Positions 29,001 to 38,553 of a stretch of DNA of 64,000 nucleotides are shown one piece after another. A program made the translations under genes and the position numbers. The notes under the pieces were generated by a model. The model was given only the letters and a program-made list of their open reading frames with translations. It was not told the origin of the DNA and ran no database searches. The DNA is taken from assembly GCF_004792695.1 (NCBI RefSeq), contig NZ_SRXU01000001.1, forward strand, positions 62,001-126,000, written 5' to 3'. The DNA comes from Sphingomonas naasensis (GTDB taxonomy: Bacteria > Pseudomonadota > Alphaproteobacteria > Sphingomonadales > Sphingomonadaceae). Within the stretch, counting starts at the first letter, position 1. Every line of letters begins with the position of its first letter.

Positions 29001-29764
29001 GCCGGCATCTCCAGGCCGTCATAGCCCGGCTCGACCCCGGCGGGCAGCTCTGCGGCCAGACGCATATAGTCCATCGACTGGTCCATATGAACCAGCGCGG
29101 AACGCCGCGGGGCGAGCTCGCCGATCCATTGGAGGACGCTGGCGAGATGGGGATGCGTCGGGTGCGGCGCGCGACGCAGCGCGTCGACCACCCAGATGTC
29201 GAGCCCGGTGTAGAGCGCGCGCATCGCGTCGGTCATTTCGTGGAAATCGGTGGCATAGCCGATCGCCTTGCCCGCGTTCTCGAAGCGCAGCCCGGCCGAG
29301 GTGATCCCGCCATGCGGCTGATCGGCCACCGAGATGCGGATATCACCGATCGTCAGCTCGTCGGGCAGCGGCGCGATCGCGATCGAGGGGCGATAGAGTT
29401 TGCGGCCGAAAAAGGCATAGGGGAACTTGATCTGGAGCTGCTCGAGCGTGAACGGCCGCGCCAGCCCGCGCACCGGCTCGCCGTTGCGGATGTGCATGAG
29501 CTGGCGGAGATCGTCGATGCCATGGGTGTGGTCGGCATGATCGTGCGTCCAGATCACCGCATCGACGTTGCTGACCTCGGCGGCGAGCAATTGCGCGCGC
29601 ATGTCGGGGCTCGTGTCGATCAGGATCGTGGTCGTGTCGGTGGAGACGATCACCGAGGCGCGGGTGCGGCGATTGCGCGGCTCCTCCGGATCGCATTGCC
29701 CCCAGTCGTTGCCGATCCGCGGCACGCCGGAGGATGTGCCCGACCCGAGAATGCGGATCTTCAT
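28997..29764 (-). CDS. MBL-fold metallo-hydrolase (PhnP-like)
   Basis: The 255-residue protein has the metallo-beta-lactamase motif H74-x-H76-x-D78-H79 (THDHADH). N-terminal GSGTSSGVPRIGNDWGQC, followed by NRRTRAS, is typical of the PhnP/phosphodiesterase branch. The start ATG 29764 gives the canonical MKIRILGSG opening. It follows tatD and metG on the same strand, a frequent cluster; a palindromic repeat lies between it and tatD. Confidence 0.87.
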   Translation of the reverse strand: MKIRILGSGTSSGVPRIGNDWGQCDPEEPRNRRTRASVIVSTDTTTILIDTSPDMRAQLLAAEVSNVDAVIWTHDHADHTHGIDDLRQLMHIRNGEPVRGLARPFTLEQLQIKFPYAFFGRKLYRPSIAIAPLPDELTIGDIRISVADQPHGGITSAGLRFENAGKAIGYATDFHEMTDAMRALYTGLDIWVVDALRRAPHPTHPHLASVLQWIGELAPRRSALVHMDQSMDYMRLAAELPAGVEPGYDGLEMPA

Positions 29765-29765
29765 T

Positions 29766-29875
29766 GCCCCCTCTCCCACTTGCGGGAGAGGGTCGGGGTG
29801 AGGGTTAGGCGCAATGCGCGCGCCATCATCCGCGATTCACCCTCACCCAACCCTCACCCGCAGGCGGGAGAGGGC
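29766..29875. repeat. Paired inverted repeats between tatD and the MBL gene
   Basis: Two palindromic units face each other. The first, near 29768-29790, reads CCCTCTCCCACTTGCGGGAG plus AGGG; the second, near 29855-29873, reads CCCGCAGGCGGGAGAGGG. Each can form its own stem and each is flanked by CACCCTCACCC-type stretches. The unit type is common in proteobacterial intergenic DNA. It may stop or slow the metG-tatD transcript. Confidence 0.6.
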
Positions 29876-29902
29876 TTTGGCATGCGGATGGCGCAGCAGG
29901 CT

Positions 29903-30682
29903 TCACACCAGCGTCTTGGCGAACAGCGTGTGGAAGTTCTGCCGGGTGACCTCGGCGAGTTGCTCGGGGTCTTCGCCGCGCAGCTGGGCGAGGAACTTGC
30001 ACGTGTCCGCCACGAACGCCGGCTCGCCGGTCTTTCCGCGATGCGGCACCGGGGCGAGGAACGGCGCATCGGTCTCGATCAGCAGCCGATCGAGCGGCAG
30101 CCGCGCCGCAGTCTCCTGCAGCTCCTTCGCGTTCTTGAAGGTCACGATTCCCGAGATCGAGATGTAGAAGCCGAGGTCGAGCGCGACGTCGGCGAATGCG
30201 CCGCTCGCGGTGAAGCAATGGATCACCCCCGGAAAGGCGCCCTTCCCCATTTCGTCGCGCAGGATCTCGGCGGTGTCGGCCTCGGCGTCGCGGGTATGGA
30301 CGATGATCGGCAGCTGCGTCTCGCGCGACGCGGCGAGATGCGCGCGGAAGCTGTCGCGCTGGCGGTCGCGGTCGCTATGGTCGTAATAATAATCGAGCCC
30401 GCTCTCGCCGATCCCGACGACGCGGGGATGCGCCGCGCGCGCGACCAGCTTGGCGGTGTCGACGTCGGGGTGCTGATCGGCCTCGTGTGGATGGATGCCG
30501 ACGCTCGCCCAGACGTCCGCCTCGCGCTCCGCCACCGCGATGACGTCATCCCATTCATTCTCGCGCGTCGAGATGTTGAGCATCGCCACCACCCCGGCGT
30601 CGCGCGCGCGCGCCAGCACCTCGGGCTGCTGCTCGCCGAGCCCCTTGTAGATCAGGTGGCAATGGCTGTCGGCCAGTCTCAC
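29903..30682 (-). CDS. tatD: TatD family metal-dependent hydrolase
   Basis: The 259-residue TIM-barrel hydrolase has metal ligands in the N-terminal SHCHL motif, GIHPHEA, GESGLDYY, the IVHTRDA histidine, the IHCFT histidine and the late ETDAPFLAP aspartate. TatD proteins have 3'-5' DNase activity in vitro. GTG 30682 overlaps the metG stop (GTGA), so the two are coupled, as in many alphaproteobacteria. Confidence 0.92.
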   Translation of the reverse strand: MRLADSHCHLIYKGLGEQQPEVLARARDAGVVAMLNISTRENEWDDVIAVAEREADVWASVGIHPHEADQHPDVDTAKLVARAAHPRVVGIGESGLDYYYDHSDRDRQRDSFRAHLAASRETQLPIIVHTRDAEADTAEILRDEMGKGAFPGVIHCFTASGAFADVALDLGFYISISGIVTFKNAKELQETAARLPLDRLLIETDAPFLAPVPHRGKTGEPAFVADTCKFLAQLRGEDPEQLAEVTRQNFHTLFAKTLV

Positions 30683-32184
30683 GCGTCCTCGCTCGCCTGC
30701 AATTCCAGTCGCGGGAAGATGGGGGTCGGCGCGGCGATGCGGAAGTCCTCGTCGTCGATCGAGGGCAGCTGGATCAGCAACTTGCCCGCCGAGGTCGGGA
30801 TCACCGGGACGATCGTCGTGGCGAGCTGGCGGATCGCGCGCAGCAACGTGCGCAGCACCGCGTTCATCCGTTCGGGATCGGTCTTGCGCAGCGCCCAGGG
30901 CGCCTGCGCGTCGATATATTGGTTGCAGGCGAACACGCCGGTCATCCACGCCTCGACGCCCTGGCTGAGCGCGAGATCATCGAAGGCCGAGCGGAACGCG
31001 GCGCAGGCGACATCGACTTCGGCGAGCAGCGCGGCGTCGGCCGCCTCTGCCCTGCCCTCGGGCACATGGCCTTCGCAATTCTTGGCGATGAAGGCGAGGA
31101 CGCGCTGGGCGAGGTTGCCGAAACTGTTCGACAGATCGGCATTGGCGCGCGTGACGATCGCCTCGTCGCTGAACGTCCCGTCATTGCCGAAGCTGACGTC
31201 ACGCAGCAGGAAATAGCGCAGCGCGTCGACGCCGTATAGCTCGGCGAGCTGCATCGGATCGACGACATTGCCCACCGATTTCGACATCTTCTCGCCGCGG
31301 TTGAGCAGGAAGCCATGGCCGAACACCTGTTTGGGCAGCGGAAGCCCGGCCGACATCAGGAAGGCGGGCCAATAGACCGTGTGGAAGCGGACGATGTCCT
31401 TGCCGATCAGGTGGAGGTCGGCGGGCCAATATTTTGCGAAGCGCTGCGCGTCGCCGGGATAGCCCGCGCCGGTGATGTAGTTGGTCAGCGCATCGACCCA
31501 GACATACATCACGTGATCGGGCGAACCGGGCACCGGCACGCCCCAGTCGAAGCTGGTGCGGCTCACCGAGAGATCGACCAGCCCGCCCTCGACGAAGCGC
31601 AATATCTCGTTGCGGCGCGATTCCGGACGGATGAAGTCGGGATTGGCGGCGTAGAAGTCGAGCAGCGGCTGCTGATAGGCGGAAAGCTTGAAGAACCACG
31701 TCTCCTCGGCGGTCCATTCGACCGGGGTGCCCTGCGGCGAGAGCTTGACGCCCCCTTCCCCCTCGCGCAGCTCCTTCTCCTCGTAGAACGCCTCGTCGCG
31801 GACCGAATACCAGCCCTCGTAGCGATCGAGATACAGGTCGCCGGCCTCGGCCATCGCATTCCAGATCGCCTGGCTCGCGGCATAGTGCTCCGGCTCGGAG
31901 GTGCGGATGAAACGATCGCACGAAATGTCGAGTCTCTCCGCCATCTCACGGAAATAACCTGACATTTCATCCGCAAGCTCGCGCGCTTCGATGCCGCGGT
32001 CGCGCGCGGTCTTGACCATTTTGAGGCCGTGCTCGTCGGTGCCGGTCTGGAAGAACACGTCGCGGCCGTGCTGGCGCTGAAAACGCGCGATCGCGTCGGC
32101 GGCGATCATCTCATAAGCGTGGCCGATATGCGGCCGGCCATTGGGATAGTGGATCGCAGTGGTGATGTAGAAGGGATCGGCCAT
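30679..32184 (-). CDS. metG: Methionine-tRNA ligase
   Basis: The 501-residue class I synthetase has the HIGH signature (residues 19-22 in GRPHIGHAYE) and KMSKS near residue 300 (GEKMSKSVGN). The connecting domain lacks the zinc-binding cysteines and there is no C-terminal EMAP/tRNA-binding extension, so it is the short alphaproteobacterial form. First gene of metG-tatD-MBL-protease. Confidence 0.96.
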   Translation of the reverse strand: MADPFYITTAIHYPNGRPHIGHAYEMIAADAIARFQRQHGRDVFFQTGTDEHGLKMVKTARDRGIEARELADEMSGYFREMAERLDISCDRFIRTSEPEHYAASQAIWNAMAEAGDLYLDRYEGWYSVRDEAFYEEKELREGEGGVKLSPQGTPVEWTAEETWFFKLSAYQQPLLDFYAANPDFIRPESRRNEILRFVEGGLVDLSVSRTSFDWGVPVPGSPDHVMYVWVDALTNYITGAGYPGDAQRFAKYWPADLHLIGKDIVRFHTVYWPAFLMSAGLPLPKQVFGHGFLLNRGEKMSKSVGNVVDPMQLAELYGVDALRYFLLRDVSFGNDGTFSDEAIVTRANADLSNSFGNLAQRVLAFIAKNCEGHVPEGRAEAADAALLAEVDVACAAFRSAFDDLALSQGVEAWMTGVFACNQYIDAQAPWALRKTDPERMNAVLRTLLRAIRQLATTIVPVIPTSAGKLLIQLPSIDDEDFRIAAPTPIFPRLELQASEDA

Positions 32185-32280
32185 GCCGGGGCTTTAGGAG
32201 CGGCGACGCATGGGGGCAACCTCGTGGCGCGTGAGGGGAAGAAGGGTTTCACGCAAAGGCACGAAGAGAAGGAAGGAGAT

Positions 32281-32410
32281 TCGCGCAGAGGCGCAGAGAG
32301 CGCAGAGGGACTTGGCCCGGCTGCGCCAGCAGCCCCCATCAAATCCTCGAAGATGAGAAGCGCGCTGCGGCGCGCTCCCCTTCTCTGCGTCCTCTGCGCC
32401 TCTGCGCGAA
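32281..32410. repeat. Inverted repeat with GCAGAGGCGCAGAG arms (copy 1)
   Basis: The 248-base gap between metG and the lipoprotein gene has a left arm TCGCGCAGAGGCGCAGAG from 32281 and a right arm CTGCGTCCTCTGCGCCTCTG then CGCGA ending at 32409. About 70 bases lie between. The same arms occur at 38554-38660. Nothing else is seen in the gap apart from the metG promoter region. Confidence 0.62.
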
Positions 32411-32432
32411 CAAACTTATCTTGGTGCCTTCC

Positions 32433-32930
32433 TTACTCCCCACAAAGCCGCCGCCCGGCGGCATCGCGCATCGCGGCGGCTTCAGCCCCCGACTCGCTCA
32501 GCCGCGTCACCTCGAGCCCGGTGAACGAGGCGCGGCGCGCGCAGAGCGGCTTGCAGGCGTCGGGCAGCACGCCGGGGAATTTGATGTGATCGCCGTCATA
32601 TTGCGCGTCGAACCGGCAGCCGCCGTCCTTCCCGAGCGCGATCCGCAGCCTCCCGCCGTCGCGCTCTACCGTTCCCGAGCCGCTGCAGGTGATGCGGTCG
32701 CCATAATCGACATAGGCGCCGATCCGGTAGGTCGAGCCGGTGCGGACGATGCAGATCCGGTCGGTGTCGCGGGCATAGAGGCCGGTGAGGTCGCTGTCGT
32801 CGGGGTCGCGGACCAGCCCGCGCGCGATCGCCGCGCTCTCGAGGTCCTGCGGCGCCTGGCCGTTGCCGCCGCTTTGCCCGCCCGAGCAGCCGCCGAGCGC
32901 GAGCAGGAGCAGCAGCGCCGCCGCCCTCAT
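32433..32930 (-). CDS. Small lipoprotein of unknown function
   Basis: The 165-residue product has signal sequence [14 protein letters not shown] followed by Cys15 in a lipobox (ALGGC). The mature part has six further cysteines (for example DRICIV, RITCSG, GGCRF, DACKPLC), which suggests disulfides in a periplasmic domain. No family recognised. Its ATG overlaps the hisI stop (ATGA), so the two genes are coupled. Confidence 0.7.
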   Translation of the reverse strand: MRAAALLLLLALGGCSGGQSGGNGQAPQDLESAAIARGLVRDPDDSDLTGLYARDTDRICIVRTGSTYRIGAYVDYGDRITCSGSGTVERDGGRLRIALGKDGGCRFDAQYDGDHIKFPGVLPDACKPLCARRASFTGLEVTRLSESGAEAAAMRDAAGRRLCGE

Positions 32931-33289
32931 GCGTCGCGGACCAGCCGGCCGTCCTCGATGCGGCGGAAGAAGCAGCTGCGCGCGCCGGTGTGGCAGGCGG
33001 GGCCGGCGGGTTCGACCTTGAGCCACAGCGCGTCCTGGTCGCAATCGATCCGCGCCTCGATCACGCGCAGCACATGGCCCGAGCTTTCGCCCTTCTTCCA
33101 CAGCCGTCCGCGGCTGCGCGACCAGAAATGCGCCTCGCCACTGGCAAGCGTCGCGGCGAGCGCCTCGGCGTTCATATGCGCGAGCATCAGCAGCTCGCCG
33201 GTCGCGGCATCGGTCGCCACCGCGATGATCAGCCCGGCGGCGTCATATTTGGGGTCGAGGGTGAGGCTGGTGTCGCGGTCGTCGGTCAC
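32927..33289 (-). CDS. hisI: Phosphoribosyl-AMP cyclohydrolase
   Basis: The 120-residue zinc enzyme opens the purine ring of phosphoribosyl-AMP in histidine synthesis. Motifs are [37 protein letters not shown] and [10 protein letters not shown], which supply the zinc cysteines and magnesium aspartates. There is no HisE domain, so it is the single-function form. It is away from the other his genes. Confidence 0.95.
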   Translation of the reverse strand: MTDDRDTSLTLDPKYDAAGLIIAVATDAATGELLMLAHMNAEALAATLASGEAHFWSRSRGRLWKKGESSGHVLRVIEARIDCDQDALWLKVEPAGPACHTGARSCFFRRIEDGRLVRDA

Positions 33290-33318
33290 GCTGGCTGCTT
33301 AGCGCCTGGCCCCCTGTT

Positions 33319-33426
33319 CGTCACCCCGGCCTTGTGCCGGGGTCCACCATGCGGCGAGGGAAAGACTGGAGGTTCAACGGCAACCCTGGTTGCCGCGTGG
33401 CCCCCGGCACGAGGCCGGGGTGACGG
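33319..33426. repeat. REP-like inverted repeat downstream of nothing, upstream of hisI
   Basis: A pair of arms, TCACCCCGGCCTTGTGCCGG at about 33320 and CCCCGGCACGAGGCCGGGGT at about 33402, are inverted copies; each is itself a small palindrome. It fills the 152-base gap between the divergent-facing hisI start and the end of the small Rho-N-like gene. Confidence 0.6.
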
Positions 33427-33441
33427 CGAAGACTGGTCGCC

Positions 33442-33690
33442 TCAATGCTCGCGAATCGCGTCGATCAGATCGTCCTTGTCCATCTTCGAGCGCCCCTCGA
33501 TCCCGATTTCCTTCGCCTCGGCATAGAGTTCGTCCTTCGAGCGGTTCTCGAGATGCGTGCTTTCACGGTCGAGCGTCCCCGCCGCCTCGGCATTGGCGAT
33601 TCGCGCCGCCTTCTCTTTCGAGGCGCCGTCGTCGCGCAGCTTCTCGTAGAGTTCGTCATTCTTGATCCCGGGTCCGTGATCCTTGGCCAT
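33442..33690 (-). CDS. Small Rho-N-terminal-domain-like protein
   Basis: The 82-residue highly charged protein has the layout of small proteins annotated as Rho termination factor N-terminal (SAP-like) domain: GIKNDELYEKLRDDG, an ARIANA helix, then SKDELYAEAKEIGIEGRS and MDKDDLIDAIRE. This fold binds nucleic acid. AAGGAG lies 6 bases before ATG 33690. It is divergent from purF. A general DNA/RNA-binding or stress role is only an inference. Confidence 0.78.
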   Translation of the reverse strand: MAKDHGPGIKNDELYEKLRDDGASKEKAARIANAEAAGTLDRESTHLENRSKDELYAEAKEIGIEGRSKMDKDDLIDAIREH

Positions 33691-33819
33691 GTTCGGCTCC
33701 TTTCGCCTTGAAAAACCGGCGAAATGGCCTGGCGGTTCATTTCCTTGTGACAAACCGGCGACAAAAGCGGACGGAGTGCCTATATGGCCGGGAAAGAGGT
33801 CCAACCCCCTCGAGGGCTG

Positions 33820-35280
33820 ATGCTTACCACGAACCCGTATGACGACGACAAGCTGCGCGAGGAGTGCGGCATCTTCGGTGTGTCCAATGCCGAGGGCGCA
33901 GCCGCGCTGGTCGCGCTGGGCCTCCACGCGCTCCAGCACCGCGGCCAGGAGGCCGCCGGCATCACCAGCTGGGACGGTCACCAGTTCCACACCCATCGCG
34001 CGATGGGGCATGTCGCGGGCAATTTCGACCGCGACGACGTGATTCGCAGCCTCTCGGGCACCACCGCGGCGGGCCATGTCCGCTATGCGACGACCGGCGA
34101 CACCGCGATCCGCAACGTCCAGCCGCTCTATGCCGAGCTCGCCACCGGCGGCTTCGCGGTCGCGCACAACGGCAACATCTCGAACGCGATGCGGCTGCGG
34201 CGCGATCTCGTCCGCCGCGGCGCGATCTTCCAGTCGACCAGCGACACCGAGGTGATCATCCACCTCGTCGCGACCTCGCATTACCGCACGCTGCTCGATC
34301 GCTTCATCGACGCGCTCAAGCAGGTCGAGGGCGCCTATTCGCTGATCTGCATGACGCCCGAGGGCATGATCGCCTGCCGCGATCCGCTCGGTATCCGCCC
34401 GCTGGTGATGGGCAAGCTCGACGAGACGATCGTCTTCGCCTCGGAGACGGTGGCGCTCGACGTGGTCGGCGCCGAATATGTCCGCGACGTCGAGCCCGGC
34501 GAGCTGGTCATCGTCAAGGGCAACGAGCTCCATTCGCACAAGCCGTTCGCCCCGCAGGCGGCGCGGCCGTGCATCTTCGAATATGTCTATTTCTCGCGCC
34601 CCGATTCGATCAGCGACAATCGCTCGGTCTATTCGGTGCGCAAGGCGATCGGCGCGCAGCTCGCGATCGAATCGCCGGTCGAGGCCGATCTCGTCGTCCC
34701 CGTCCCCGATTCGGGCGTCCCCGCCGCGATCGGCTATGCCCAGCAGAGCGGCATCCCGTTCGAGCTCGGCATCATCCGCTCGCATTATGTCGGCCGCACC
34801 TTCATCCAGCCGGGCGACAAGGTTCGTCACCTCGGCGTCAAGCTCAAGCACAACGCCAATCGCGATCTGATCAAGGGCAAGCGGGTCGTGCTGGTCGACG
34901 ATTCGATCGTGCGCGGCACCACCAGCCTCAAGATCGTCCAGATGATGCGCGAGGCCGGCGCCGCCGAGGTGCATATGCGCATCGCGTCGCCACCGACCCG
35001 GCACAGCTGCTTCTACGGCGTCGACACGCCCGAGCGCGCCAAGCTGCTCGCCGCCAAGCTCGACGTCGACGGGATGACCGATTTCATCCATGCCGACAGC
35101 CTCGCCTTCATCACGATCGACGGGCTGTACAAGGCGCTCGGCGAGCAGGGCCGGCCCGACATCCGCCCCAAATATTGCGATGCCTGCTTCACCGGCGACT
35201 ATCCGACCACGCTCACCGATCAGGACGAGCTGGCGCCGCCGCTTGACCAGTTCGCGCTTCTGGAGGAACGGGTCGGCTGA
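33820..35280 (+). CDS. purF: Amidophosphoribosyltransferase
   Basis: The 486-residue enzyme makes phosphoribosylamine from PRPP and glutamine, the first step of purine synthesis. The class II glutaminase nucleophile is Cys16 (EECGIFGV), so a 15-residue leader is cleaved. The PRPP loop VVLVDDSIVRGTT is intact, and C-terminal cysteines (YCDACF) may hold an Fe-S cluster. ATG 33820 follows GAGGG at good spacing; an ATG at 33784 is in frame but less likely. Confidence 0.95.
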   Translation: MLTTNPYDDDKLREECGIFGVSNAEGAAALVALGLHALQHRGQEAAGITSWDGHQFHTHRAMGHVAGNFDRDDVIRSLSGTTAAGHVRYATTGDTAIRNVQPLYAELATGGFAVAHNGNISNAMRLRRDLVRRGAIFQSTSDTEVIIHLVATSHYRTLLDRFIDALKQVEGAYSLICMTPEGMIACRDPLGIRPLVMGKLDETIVFASETVALDVVGAEYVRDVEPGELVIVKGNELHSHKPFAPQAARPCIFEYVYFSRPDSISDNRSVYSVRKAIGAQLAIESPVEADLVVPVPDSGVPAAIGYAQQSGIPFELGIIRSHYVGRTFIQPGDKVRHLGVKLKHNANRDLIKGKRVVLVDDSIVRGTTSLKIVQMMREAGAAEVHMRIASPPTRHSCFYGVDTPERAKLLAAKLDVDGMTDFIHADSLAFITIDGLYKALGEQGRPDIRPKYCDACFTGDYPTTLTDQDELAPPLDQFALLEERVG

Positions 35281-35301
35281 CCTGACCTTTCCGGAGTTCG
35301 A

Positions 35302-36012
35302 ATGACCGACAAGCCCCTCGCCGACCAGATCGCCCTCGTCACCGGCGCGAGCCGCGGCATCGGCGCGGCCACCGCCAGGGCGCTCGGCGCGGCCGGCGCG
35401 CATGTCGTGCTCACGGCGCGCACCGCCGGCGGGCTCGAGGAAGTCGAGGAGGCGATCTACGCGGCCGGCGGCAGCGCGACGATCGCGCCGATGGATCTCA
35501 CCGAGAATGAGAGCGTGTCGCGGCTCGCCGCCGCGGTGAGCGAGCGCTGGCCGGCGCTCGACCTGCTCGTGCTCAACGGCGCCTCGCTCGGCAGCCTCAG
35601 CGCGGTGCCGGCGATCGACTTCAAGGAATTCGCCAAGGTGCTGACGCTCAACGTCACTGCCCAGGCGGCGATGCTCGCTGCGTTCGATCCGCTGCTCAAG
35701 GCGGCGAAGCAGGCCCGCGTGATCGGCCTGACCTCCAGCGTCGGGCGGACCCCGCGCGCCTATTGGGGCAGCTATGGCGCCTCCAAGGCGGCGTTCGAGA
35801 ACCTCCTGCTCAGCTATGGCGAGGAAGTGCGCCACATCAGCGGCGTCCGCGTCGGCGTGATCGATCCCGGCGCGACCCGCACCAAGATGCGCGCGCGGGC
35901 CTATCCGGGCGAAAATCCGGAGACGGTCAAGGCGCCCGAGGCAGTGGCCGATCGCATTCTCCAGCTCGCGACCTCAGGGTTCGAGACCGGGCATTTCGAG
36001 CGGGTGGAGTAA
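35302..36012 (+). CDS. Short-chain dehydrogenase/reductase
   Basis: The 236-residue SDR has the NAD(P)-binding TGASRGIG motif starting near residue 14, the LNGAS strand and the catalytic YGASK pair, with a Ser in LTSSVGR. Substrate is not predictable. It begins 21 bases after purF with its own weak SD and may be co-transcribed; the neighbour order is conserved in sphingomonads as far as I recall. Confidence 0.88.
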   Translation: MTDKPLADQIALVTGASRGIGAATARALGAAGAHVVLTARTAGGLEEVEEAIYAAGGSATIAPMDLTENESVSRLAAAVSERWPALDLLVLNGASLGSLSAVPAIDFKEFAKVLTLNVTAQAAMLAAFDPLLKAAKQARVIGLTSSVGRTPRAYWGSYGASKAAFENLLLSYGEEVRHISGVRVGVIDPGATRTKMRARAYPGENPETVKAPEAVADRILQLATSGFETGHFERVE

Positions 36013-36058
36013 CCGACGGGCGAGCGCCCTCCGCCGCGCGGCAGGGGGATTTTGACGG

Positions 36059-37222
36059 TTACTTGCCGGCCGCCGCCGCGAACAGCTTGTCCATGAACGC
36101 CGTCCGCGCTTCGCCATAGCCGCCGTCGGTCGCCTTGGCCGCGGCGGCCGAGATCGCGATCACCGTGCGGCTCTTCGGATCGATCCGGATCGATTGGCCG
36201 AAAATCCCCTGCGCGCCGAAGCGGCCCTGCGGGTAGCTCCACCATTGATAGCCATAGCCGAAGCCCGGGCGGCCTATCTCGGCATGGCTGCGGGTCGATT
36301 CGGCGTACCAGTTGGCGGGCACCACGCCCTTGCCGCCCTCGAGCACGAACTGGCCGAGCCGGGCATAGTCGCGGAGCGACACCGACAGGCAGCAGCCGCT
36401 GACCTCGTGGCCCGAGGGGTCGATCATCCAGAACGCGTCCTGCTCCATGCCGTACGGGCGCCAGATCTTCTCGCTCAGATAGTCGGCGAGCGATTTCTTC
36501 GTTGCGCGCATCACCAGCACGCCGATCAGATTGGTCTCGCCGGTCTTGTAGACCCATTTGCTGCCCGGCGCGCTCTCGCGCGGCAGCTTCTTCATGTAGA
36601 AGATCGTCGGGTCCTCGCCCGCCGGCACCGGCTCGAGGAACATCCGCGCGACGTCGGACTTCGCGTCGGTATAGTCCTCGTTCCAGCGTACGCCCGACGT
36701 CATGGTGAGCAGCTGGGCGATGGTCACCCCGTCATAGCCGCTGCCGGCAAGCTCGGGGATGTATCGGGTAACCGGCTCGTCGACCGATTTGATGTATCCG
36801 TCCCGGATCGCCGCGCCGACCAGCGACGACGTGAACGACTTGGCGACCGAGAAGCTCGTCCAGCGCCCTTGCGGGGTATAGCCCCGCGCATAGCGTTCGA
36901 GCCGGACCTTGCCGTCCTGCAGCACGATCAGCCCCGAGATGTTCTGGCTGGCGATGAACGCGTCGATCTCGGCGTCGCTCAGCCCCAGCGGCTCGCCCGC
37001 GGGCAGCGCATGCACCTTGCCGCCCGCCTTGACGACGTGGCCGGGAAAGATCTTCTCCATGTGCGGAAAATTGGCGTCGCGCTGCGCCTGGCTCCAGAAC
37101 AGCACCTCGGCGCCGACCTTGCGCAGCCCGCTGGTGTCGGCCTTGTCGAGCGCCACCTGCCCCAGCGCCGGCCCCGCGCCGATCCCGAGCGCGAGCGCGC
37201 CCGCCAGCATCCATCCCTTCAT
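36059..37222 (-). CDS. Exported serine hydrolase (beta-lactamase family)
   Basis: The 387-residue protein has a signal peptide (MKGWMLAGALALGIGAGPALG) and the SxxK motif S125-V-A-K128 (FSVAKSF). A Tyr-containing KTGETN region and a late HAEIGRPGFGYGYQWW segment follow. It is related to 6-aminohexanoate-dimer hydrolases and esterase EstB. ATG 37222 overlaps the cfa stop (TGATG), so the pair is translated together. It differs from the serine hydrolase at 17842. Confidence 0.85.
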   Translation of the reverse strand: MKGWMLAGALALGIGAGPALGQVALDKADTSGLRKVGAEVLFWSQAQRDANFPHMEKIFPGHVVKAGGKVHALPAGEPLGLSDAEIDAFIASQNISGLIVLQDGKVRLERYARGYTPQGRWTSFSVAKSFTSSLVGAAIRDGYIKSVDEPVTRYIPELAGSGYDGVTIAQLLTMTSGVRWNEDYTDAKSDVARMFLEPVPAGEDPTIFYMKKLPRESAPGSKWVYKTGETNLIGVLVMRATKKSLADYLSEKIWRPYGMEQDAFWMIDPSGHEVSGCCLSVSLRDYARLGQFVLEGGKGVVPANWYAESTRSHAEIGRPGFGYGYQWWSYPQGRFGAQGIFGQSIRIDPKSRTVIAISAAAAKATDGGYGEARTAFMDKLFAAAAGK

Positions 37223-38460
37223 CACCCCTCCTTGACCAAGGTCGCCTGCAGCACGTCGATCCCGCCGCCGCGGAACCCGCCCTCGCAATACATCAGATAA
37301 TAGCGCCACAGCGCCACGAAGCGCGCGTCGAACTGCCTCGGCAGCTGCCCCGCCGCCACGGCGCTCTCGAAATTCTCGCGCCAGCGCTTGAGCGTCTCGG
37401 CATAATCGCGCCCGAACCGCGCCTCGTCGCGCCAGGCGAGGCCGTTGGTGGCGGCAAGACGTCGGAACTCGCTCTCGCGGATCAGCAGCCCGCCGGGGAA
37501 GATGTAGCGCTGGATGAAGTCGACATTGTTGGCATAGCCCTCGAACAACGCGTCGTCGAAGCTGATCACCTGCAGCGCCGCGCGCCCGCCGGGCCTCAGC
37601 GCCCGCGCGATCGCGGCGAGATAGGCGGGCCAATATTGCCGGCCGACCGCCTCGGCCATCTCGATGCTCACCACCGCGTCGAAACTGCCGGTGACGTCAC
37701 GATAATCGGTCAGCGCGAAGGCCGCCCCGTCGAGACCCGCGGTCCGCGCTTCGGCCCAGGCCTTTTGCTCGGTCGACAGCGTGATCCCGTGCACGCGCCG
37801 CCCTGCCCGCGCCGCAAGCTCGGCGAACGAGCCCCAGCCGCAGCCGATCTCGAGGATCGCCTCGCCCGGCGCGGTCGCGGTGCGGTCGAGCATCGCCTGC
37901 AGCTTGGCCTGCTGCGCCGCCTCGAGCGACAGCCCCGGCTCGGCGAACAGCGCGCTCGAATAGGTCATGCTCGCGTCGAGCCACGGCCGGTAGAAATCAT
38001 TGCCGAGGTCGTAGTGGAAATGGATGTTGCGCCGCGAACCGTCGCGGTCGTTGCGCCGCGCCCAGTGCCACAGCCGCTTGGCGATCCGCCACGGCCCGGT
38101 CGCCCGCGCGGGCCCGGCCAGCCCGGCGCGGTTGCGGCTGAACAGCGCGAACAGCTGCACCGGATCAGGGCTCGCCCATTCGCCCGCCGCCCAGGCTTCA
38201 TACCAGCCGCTCGATCCCTCGAGCGCGAGCCGCAGCAGCGCGCGCCAGCTGCGCAGATCGACCACCGCGGCGGGTCCGTCCGCGCGCCCGCCGAGCAGCC
38301 GTGCGCGCCCGCTGGGCAGCAGCAGCTCGAGGCTGCCTTCGGCGATCCCGCGGTCGAGCCGGTCGAGCCGGCGTTGGAAGACGGGCGCAAACAGCCCCCA
38401 CAGGCCGCGCGCGCGTCCTTGTTTCTCGAGGCGACCCTGTTCCCGCGTTGGCGCGTTCAT
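37222..38460 (-). CDS. cfa: Cyclopropane-fatty-acyl-phospholipid synthase family protein
   Basis: The 412-residue SAM-dependent enzyme methylenates double bonds of membrane phospholipid acyl chains. It has an N-terminal lipid-binding part, the HYDLGNDFYRPWLD segment, the SAM motif EIGCGWGSFAELA and the C-terminal RRWRENFES-type region (here KRWRENFES). The final residues are hydrophilic. It is translationally coupled to the serine hydrolase downstream. Confidence 0.93.
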   Translation of the reverse strand: MNAPTREQGRLEKQGRARGLWGLFAPVFQRRLDRLDRGIAEGSLELLLPSGRARLLGGRADGPAAVVDLRSWRALLRLALEGSSGWYEAWAAGEWASPDPVQLFALFSRNRAGLAGPARATGPWRIAKRLWHWARRNDRDGSRRNIHFHYDLGNDFYRPWLDASMTYSSALFAEPGLSLEAAQQAKLQAMLDRTATAPGEAILEIGCGWGSFAELAARAGRRVHGITLSTEQKAWAEARTAGLDGAAFALTDYRDVTGSFDAVVSIEMAEAVGRQYWPAYLAAIARALRPGGRAALQVISFDDALFEGYANNVDFIQRYIFPGGLLIRESEFRRLAATNGLAWRDEARFGRDYAETLKRWRENFESAVAAGQLPRQFDARFVALWRYYLMYCEGGFRGGGIDVLQATLVKEG

Positions 38461-38553
38461 CGCGCCCTACATGCACGAGGCCGCGGCCCGGACAAGGGGG
38501 TTTGGAAGAAGCGGGAGCACAGGAAGCCACAAAGGCATGACGCGGCGATTCTT